From the NCBI RefSeq assembly GCF_021919125.1, contig NZ_CP083439.1:2232001-2296000 (forward strand): 64,000 nt of DNA, in the 5' to 3' direction. Source of the DNA: Clavibacter sp. A6099. GTDB lineage: Bacteria; Actinomycetota; Actinomycetes; Actinomycetales; Microbacteriaceae. Below the pieces are notes generated by a model. The model had not been told where the DNA came from. It saw nothing but the letters and a program-made list of their open reading frames with translations, and did not search any database. Position numbers and translations under genes: made by a program. How positions within the stretch are numbered: the stretch's first letter is position 1; every line of letters starts with the position of its first letter. Shown here piece by piece: positions 60,079 to 64,000 of this stretch.

Positions 60079-61662
60079 TCACGCTCCCGGGACGGCGGTC
60101 GCGAGCAGGCGCTCCAGCGCGCGCTCGGCCCGCCACAGCGCGGACTCGGTGCGCAGCCGCTCGGCCTCGTGCAGCACGCCGAGCGCGAAGGCGTCCTCGC
60201 CGCGGGCCGCGAGGCGCTTCGCCTCGTCGCGGAGGACCCGCTGCATCGCGATGCCATCGCGGTGCTCGCCGAGCTCGTCGTGCACCTCCTCGGCGGCGGT
60301 CGCGAGCCGCATCGTCTTCCGGCCGAGGACCTGGACCGTGCGGCCGCTGAACTCCTCCGCGGCGTAGCGGAGGCGCTTGGCGGCCTTGCGGACCTCGTGC
60401 AGCGCCTCGGTGCGCGCGGCCTCGCCGACCGCCTCCTGCGCGACCGCTGCCCGGCGGCCGACCCGCTCGGCGTCGCGACGGAGGGCCGCGTGCAGGGCGG
60501 GACCCGCCGGGGCGCTCGCGTCGTGCGTGAGGGGCGGATCCGCGACCAGCCGGTCGAGGTCGTCGAGCAGCGCGAGGTAGCGAGCGGACGAGAGCGCGCG
60601 GACCACGCGCTCGCGGGCGCGGCGGTAGCGCTCGTCGAGGACGTCGTGCAGGGCGTCGCCGACGTGGTCGGGCACGGTCTCCGTGTCGTGCTCCACCACC
60701 GACCAGACGACGCGGTCGCGCAGCACCTCCATGTCGCGCGCGCCGCCGAGGACGGTCCCGAGCGCGGTGAGCTCGGCGCGGACGGGCGCCGTGGCCGCCG
60801 GGTCGATCACGTCCTGGTGGGTGCGGAGCGCGCTGCGGAGCCGGCGGACGGCGACGCGCATCCGGTGCACGGCGTCGTGCTCGTCGGCGCGCACGTGCGG
60901 GTCGGCGGCCACGAGGTCGCGGACGCCGCGGGCGAGGATCGCGCGGGCCACCTCGGATGCGGGGCTCTCCTTCGTGAGGGTCGTGGGATCCGGCAGGGCG
61001 GGACCCGCGGGCGCCTCGCGTCCGAGCGCATCGGCGCCGAGCGCGCGGGCGAGCTTCGAGGCGCTGTCGGAGGGGCGGGCGCCCGCGTCGACCATGTGCC
61101 GCTCGATCCGGTCGAGGAGCGCCGCGCGCTGCTTCCGCTTCGCGGGCGCGTCCGGCAGCAGCTCGACCTCCCACTCGTGCCAGGCGCGCACGGTGCCGCC
61201 GCGGATGTCGGATCCGGTGACGCGGTCGTCGGCGAACTCGGCGACCGCGCGCCCGTCGGCGTCGTGCAGCGTGACGGTGGTGCGGACGGTCTCGAGGCGC
61301 GCGAGGGGCGTGAGCTCGCGGCCGCGCACGTGCACGGCCACCTGGTCGAGCACGGCCGGCGGGATCGCGCCATCGCCGTCGTCGCCGTCGGCCAGCGGCC
61401 AGCCGAGCTCCGTGCGTCCCTCGCCGCCGTCGGCCGGGAGCTTCACGTGCCAGCCCGCATCGTGCCCGCCCTCGCGGCGGCGGAGGATCATGCGGCGGTC
61501 GGCGAGCGCGTGGTCCGCGGTGTCGAGGTAGACCGCCACGAGCGTCACGGGCTCCGCGGGTCGCGCCTCGGCGATCCCCTCGATGCCGGTGAAGGCCGGG
61601 ACGGGCACCCCGTCCGGGACGTCGTACTTGCGCTCGATCTCGACGGACGATGTGTGGACCAT
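60079..61662 (-). CDS. CYTH and CHAD domain protein
   Basis: 527 residues. CYTH domain (residues ~1-200) opens with the ExExK motif VEIERKYDV, and has MILRRREGGHDAGWHVKLPA. The CHAD domain (~290-527) is helical with conserved His/Arg/Lys: HRMRVAVRRLRSALRTHQ and LHEVRKAAKRLRYAAEEF. CYTH binds triphosphates; CHAD binds polyphosphate granules, so a role in polyphosphate handling is likely but unproven. TACACA lies 6 bases before ATG 61662, a near match to the leaderless pattern. Confidence 0.92.
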   Translation of the reverse strand: MVHTSSVEIERKYDVPDGVPVPAFTGIEGIAEARPAEPVTLVAVYLDTADHALADRRMILRRREGGHDAGWHVKLPADGGEGRTELGWPLADGDDGDGAIPPAVLDQVAVHVRGRELTPLARLETVRTTVTLHDADGRAVAEFADDRVTGSDIRGGTVRAWHEWEVELLPDAPAKRKQRAALLDRIERHMVDAGARPSDSASKLARALGADALGREAPAGPALPDPTTLTKESPASEVARAILARGVRDLVAADPHVRADEHDAVHRMRVAVRRLRSALRTHQDVIDPAATAPVRAELTALGTVLGGARDMEVLRDRVVWSVVEHDTETVPDHVGDALHDVLDERYRRARERVVRALSSARYLALLDDLDRLVADPPLTHDASAPAGPALHAALRRDAERVGRRAAVAQEAVGEAARTEALHEVRKAAKRLRYAAEEFSGRTVQVLGRKTMRLATAAEEVHDELGEHRDGIAMQRVLRDEAKRLAARGEDAFALGVLHEAERLRTESALWRAERALERLLATAVPGA

Positions 61663-61753
61663 CCCCCCTGTGTAGCGCACCCGGCCTGGCGCGGCCAGCC
61701 GCCGACGGTCGCCGGGAGCGTCGCGGCGCCGGGCGTGGGTCAGACTGGCTGGC

Positions 61754-62941
61754 ATGCCCATCCGCCCGCGACGCGTCGCGCCCGACGACGCCGCGCCGCA
61801 GGCCGAGCTCGACGAGCAGGCGCTGCACCGACGCCAGCGCATCGGCCGCGAGCTCGGCTGGTACGCGTGCCGCCGCGCGGTCTACGGCTTCATGAAGCAC
61901 CGCGGCATCGACATGGCCGCGAGCCTCACCTTCTACTCCACGCTCTCGCTCGTCCCCGCGGCGGTCGCGGTGCTCAGCCTCATCGGCGTCGTCGGCGACA
62001 CGCGCGCCGGCGTCGAGGGCGTGCTCGGCGTGCTCACGGCCGTGCTGGGCGACTCGGCCGTCGACGTGATCCGCGACCCCGTCGAGCAGCTCGCCGACGG
62101 GCCGCGCTCGGGCATCGCCTTCACCGTCAGCTTCCTCGGGGCGCTCTGGACCTCGGCCGCCTACGTCACCGCCTTCGGCCGGGCGATGAACCGCGTGCAG
62201 GAGACCGAGGAGGGCCGGCCGCTCGTGAAGTACCGGGCGCTGATGCTCGGGGTCACCGTCGCGCTGCTCGTCGTCAGCGTCGTGATGGTCGGCATGCTGC
62301 TGCTCACCGACGACGGCGCCCGCGCGCTCGGGCAGCAGCTCGGCCTCGGGGACACGACGCTCGTGGTGTGGTCGATCGTCAAGTGGCCGCTGCTCGCGGC
62401 ACTGCTGACGGGGATCATCGGCGTGCTGTACGCCGCGACGCCGAACCTGCGTCGGCGCCGGGTGGACCTGCTCACCTGGGGCAGCCTCGTGGCGATCGTG
62501 GCCTGGGGCCTCGGCACCGCCGGCTTCGTCTGGTACGTGACGACCATCGCGACCTACGAGTCGACCTACGGGGTGCTCGGCGCGGTGATCGTGCTGCTGC
62601 TGTGGCTCTACATCGGGAACCTGTCGCTCGTGCTCGGCGGGGAGCTCGACGTGGAGATCATCCGCGCCCGCCAGCTGCAGGCGGGGATCCCGGCCGAGCA
62701 CGCGCTGCGACTGCCGGTGCGCGACACGACCCGCGCCGACCGGCTCGCCCGGCGCCGCGCCCTCCTCGAAGACGAGGGGCGGCGCCTGCGCGAGGCGCGC
62801 TCGGGAGGACACGGGTCGGACCCCGGGGAGCGCCGGGCGGATGCACCGCAGACGCTCCCCGAGGACGACACGAGGGAGGTGCGGGTCAGGCGGAAGCGCT
62901 GGTCCGCACGACCATCTTCCCGACGTTCTCGCCGCGCATGA
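61754..62941 (+). CDS. YihY/BrkB family membrane protein
   Basis: 395-residue protein with six helices. YihY landmarks: HRGIDMAASLTFYSTLSLVPAAVAVLSL, FLGALWTSAAYVTAFGRAMNRV and YGVLGAVIVLLLWLYIGNLSLVLGGELD. Sometimes annotated as ribonuclease BN, which is an old misassignment. The ~90-residue basic C-terminal tail overlaps the 3' end of the convergent oxidoreductase gene by 56 bases. ATG 61754 has CAGACT 7 bases upstream. Confidence 0.9.
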   Translation: MPIRPRRVAPDDAAPQAELDEQALHRRQRIGRELGWYACRRAVYGFMKHRGIDMAASLTFYSTLSLVPAAVAVLSLIGVVGDTRAGVEGVLGVLTAVLGDSAVDVIRDPVEQLADGPRSGIAFTVSFLGALWTSAAYVTAFGRAMNRVQETEEGRPLVKYRALMLGVTVALLVVSVVMVGMLLLTDDGARALGQQLGLGDTTLVVWSIVKWPLLAALLTGIIGVLYAATPNLRRRRVDLLTWGSLVAIVAWGLGTAGFVWYVTTIATYESTYGVLGAVIVLLLWLYIGNLSLVLGGELDVEIIRARQLQAGIPAEHALRLPVRDTTRADRLARRRALLEDEGRRLREARSGGHGSDPGERRADAPQTLPEDDTREVRVRRKRWSARPSSRRSRRA

Positions 62942-63905
62942 GGCCGGTGAAGGCCTCGAACGCGCGGTCGATCCCGTCGATCACGGTCTCGTCGGCGGTG
63001 ATGCGGCCCTCGGCGAGCCACGGGCCCATCTTCTGGGCGAACTCGGGCGCGAGGTCCTGGTGGTTGCCGAGGGTGAAGCCGCGGAGCGTGAGGCCGCGCG
63101 TGACGATGCGGCCCGTGTTGCGGATCGCGATCTCCTCGCCGGTGGAGTTGTAGGTCGAGATCGACCCGCAGTTGGCGACGCGGCCGCCGTTCTTGAGCGC
63201 GCCGAGCGCGGCCGAGAGGTGGTCGCCGCCGACGTTGTCGAAGTAGAGGTCGATGCCGTCGGGCGCCGCCTCCGCGAGCTTCTGCTCGAGGTCGCCGCCG
63301 TGGTAGTCGAACGCGGCGTCGAAGCCGAGGTGCGAGGTGAGGCGCTCGACCTTCTCCGCGGATCCGGCGCTGCCGACGACGCGCGAGGCGCCGAGCAGGC
63401 GGGCTATCTGGCCGACCATGGAGCCGACCGCGCCGGCCGCGCCGGACACGAAGACGACGTCGCCCTCCTTGATGGAGGCGATGCGGGTGAGGCCGACGTA
63501 CGCGGTGAGGCCCGTGAGGCCCAGCACGCCGAGGTGCGCGGAGGACGCGACGCCCGGGACCTCGGGCACGGGGCGGAAGCCGCCGGCCTGACCCTGGGCG
63601 ACGTCGCGCCAGCCGAGCATGTGGCTGACGAGCGTGCCGACCGCGAGGTCGTCGGAGCGGGACTCGACGACGCGGCCGACGGCGGATCCGGTCATGGCCT
63701 CGTCGAGCTGGAACGGCGGCACGTAGGACGGCACGTCGTTCATGCGGCCGCGCATGTAGGGGTCGACGGAGATGAACTCGTTCTCGACGCGGACCTCGCC
63801 GTCCTGCAGGTCGGGCAGGTCGACCTCGACGCGGCGCACGTCGTCGGGGGTGGGCTCGCCGGTGGGGCGCTTCGCCAGCTGCCACTGGATGCTGCGTGCA
63901 GACAT
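62886..63905 (-). CDS. NADP-dependent, zinc-independent MDR oxidoreductase (CurA-like)
   Basis: 339-residue medium-chain reductase of the leukotriene-B4-dehydrogenase/CurA group. Family start MSARSIQWQLAKRPTGEPT, nucleotide motif VSGAAGAVGSMVGQIARLLG, and EKVERLTSHLGFDAAFDYHGG and YFDNVGGDHLSAAL. Zinc ligands are absent. Reduces enones such as curcumin-type or alkenal compounds. ATG 63905 follows AAGGAGA. Its last 18 codons overlap the YihY gene on the other strand. Confidence 0.93.
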   Translation of the reverse strand: MSARSIQWQLAKRPTGEPTPDDVRRVEVDLPDLQDGEVRVENEFISVDPYMRGRMNDVPSYVPPFQLDEAMTGSAVGRVVESRSDDLAVGTLVSHMLGWRDVAQGQAGGFRPVPEVPGVASSAHLGVLGLTGLTAYVGLTRIASIKEGDVVFVSGAAGAVGSMVGQIARLLGASRVVGSAGSAEKVERLTSHLGFDAAFDYHGGDLEQKLAEAAPDGIDLYFDNVGGDHLSAALGALKNGGRVANCGSISTYNSTGEEIAIRNTGRIVTRGLTLRGFTLGNHQDLAPEFAQKMGPWLAEGRITADETVIDGIDRAFEAFTGLMRGENVGKMVVRTSASA

Positions 63906-64000
63906 GGGTCTCCTTCGTTCTCGGGTGCGGGCGGTCGGACGGCCGGCCCGCGGCGCTCGTGGCGCGGCCCCACCCTTCCACCGCCCGCTGGACGCCGCAC
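63906..64000. other. Right-edge region upstream of the oxidoreductase
   Basis: 95 bases holding the AAGGAGA ribosome site of the oxidoreductase. No TANNNT element or gene is clear before the window ends. Confidence 0.4.

Noticed and set aside
58421-62812. A single 1463-codon open frame on the minus strand
   Set aside because: Only its last 544 codons (from GTG 60055) are a real carboxylesterase. The upstream part is Arg/Pro/Gly-rich and runs across the CYTH-CHAD gene in another frame and antisense to YihY; GC-rich DNA rarely has stops.
1-64000. tRNA, rRNA or other structural RNA genes
   Set aside because: No cloverleaf with TTC-x-A-type T-loop or rRNA segment recognised on either strand by eye; tRNAscan-SE and Infernal would settle it.

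Overview
The window is very GC-rich (roughly 70-74 % in most genes), densely coded on both strands, and reads as a chromosomal segment of a Microbacteriaceae actinobacterium, most like Clavibacter. Support: GTG/TTG starts are common; rpsO-pnp, an M16 peptidase, dapB, thyX, dapA and RNase J lie in one block, as in actinobacteria; NHEJ genes (Ku, three-domain LigD) are present; secreted Ig-like and PKD proteins occur. I see no tRNA or rRNA gene, CRISPR array, prophage or complete insertion sequence.

Layout. 1-2.5 kb: three-gene ABC efflux cassette (adaptor, ATPase, permease; the permease runs off the left edge). 2.7-10.7 kb: lysine/DNA/RNA block (rnj, dapA, thyX, dapB, histidine phosphatase) interrupted by a secreted Ig-like protein and a TIGR01777 epimerase. 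10.7-19.3 kb: M16 peptidase, then an insert (PKD secreted protein, lipoprotein, aldo/keto reductase, PEBP, Pro/Thr-rich membrane protein), then pnp and rpsO. 19.5-26.4 kb: MFS exporter coupled to an HNH nuclease, DASS symporter, HelD helicase, VanZ. 26.7-35.4 kb: MetE-like protein, apt, lipoprotein, M50-like protease, aldo/keto reductase, lspA, DJ-1/PfpI, SMP-30, Dps, SDR and a DUF2945-type protein. 35.5-37.4 kb: two-component system. 37.4-44.1 kb: PBP4-type carboxypeptidase, degenerate serine recombinase, DUF3072, PrsW protease, FAD oxidase, AlkA. 44.2-47.8 kb: divergent ku/ligD. 47.9-55.2 kb: FAH hydrolase, repeat-rich membrane protein, AspA, DUF429, polyprenol-phosphate mannosyltransferase, GtrA, NRAMP-like transporter. 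55.3-64 kb: NCS2 purine permease, PiT phosphate transporter, carboxylesterase, CYTH-CHAD, YihY, zinc-independent oxidoreductase.

Regulatory layout. The most striking pattern is a TANNNT hexamer (most often TAGGCT, TAGGGT or TACGCT) placed exactly 6 or 7 bases before the start codon of at least 17 genes. This is what leaderless transcription would produce. It also helps choose starts (dapA at 5457, thyX at 7663). Other genes carry the same hexamer 15-75 bases upstream, often with a Shine-Dalgarno sequence. Convergent gene pairs are often separated by strong GC hairpins.

Main items for follow-up: the leaderless start architecture; a serine recombinase with its nucleophile replaced by Ala; an NRAMP-like carrier without the DPGN and MPH motifs; tandem duplications spanning two stop codons; a double hairpin in the pnp leader; a lower-GC PKD/lipoprotein pair inside a conserved block; and an MFS exporter coupled to an extracytoplasmic HNH nuclease.
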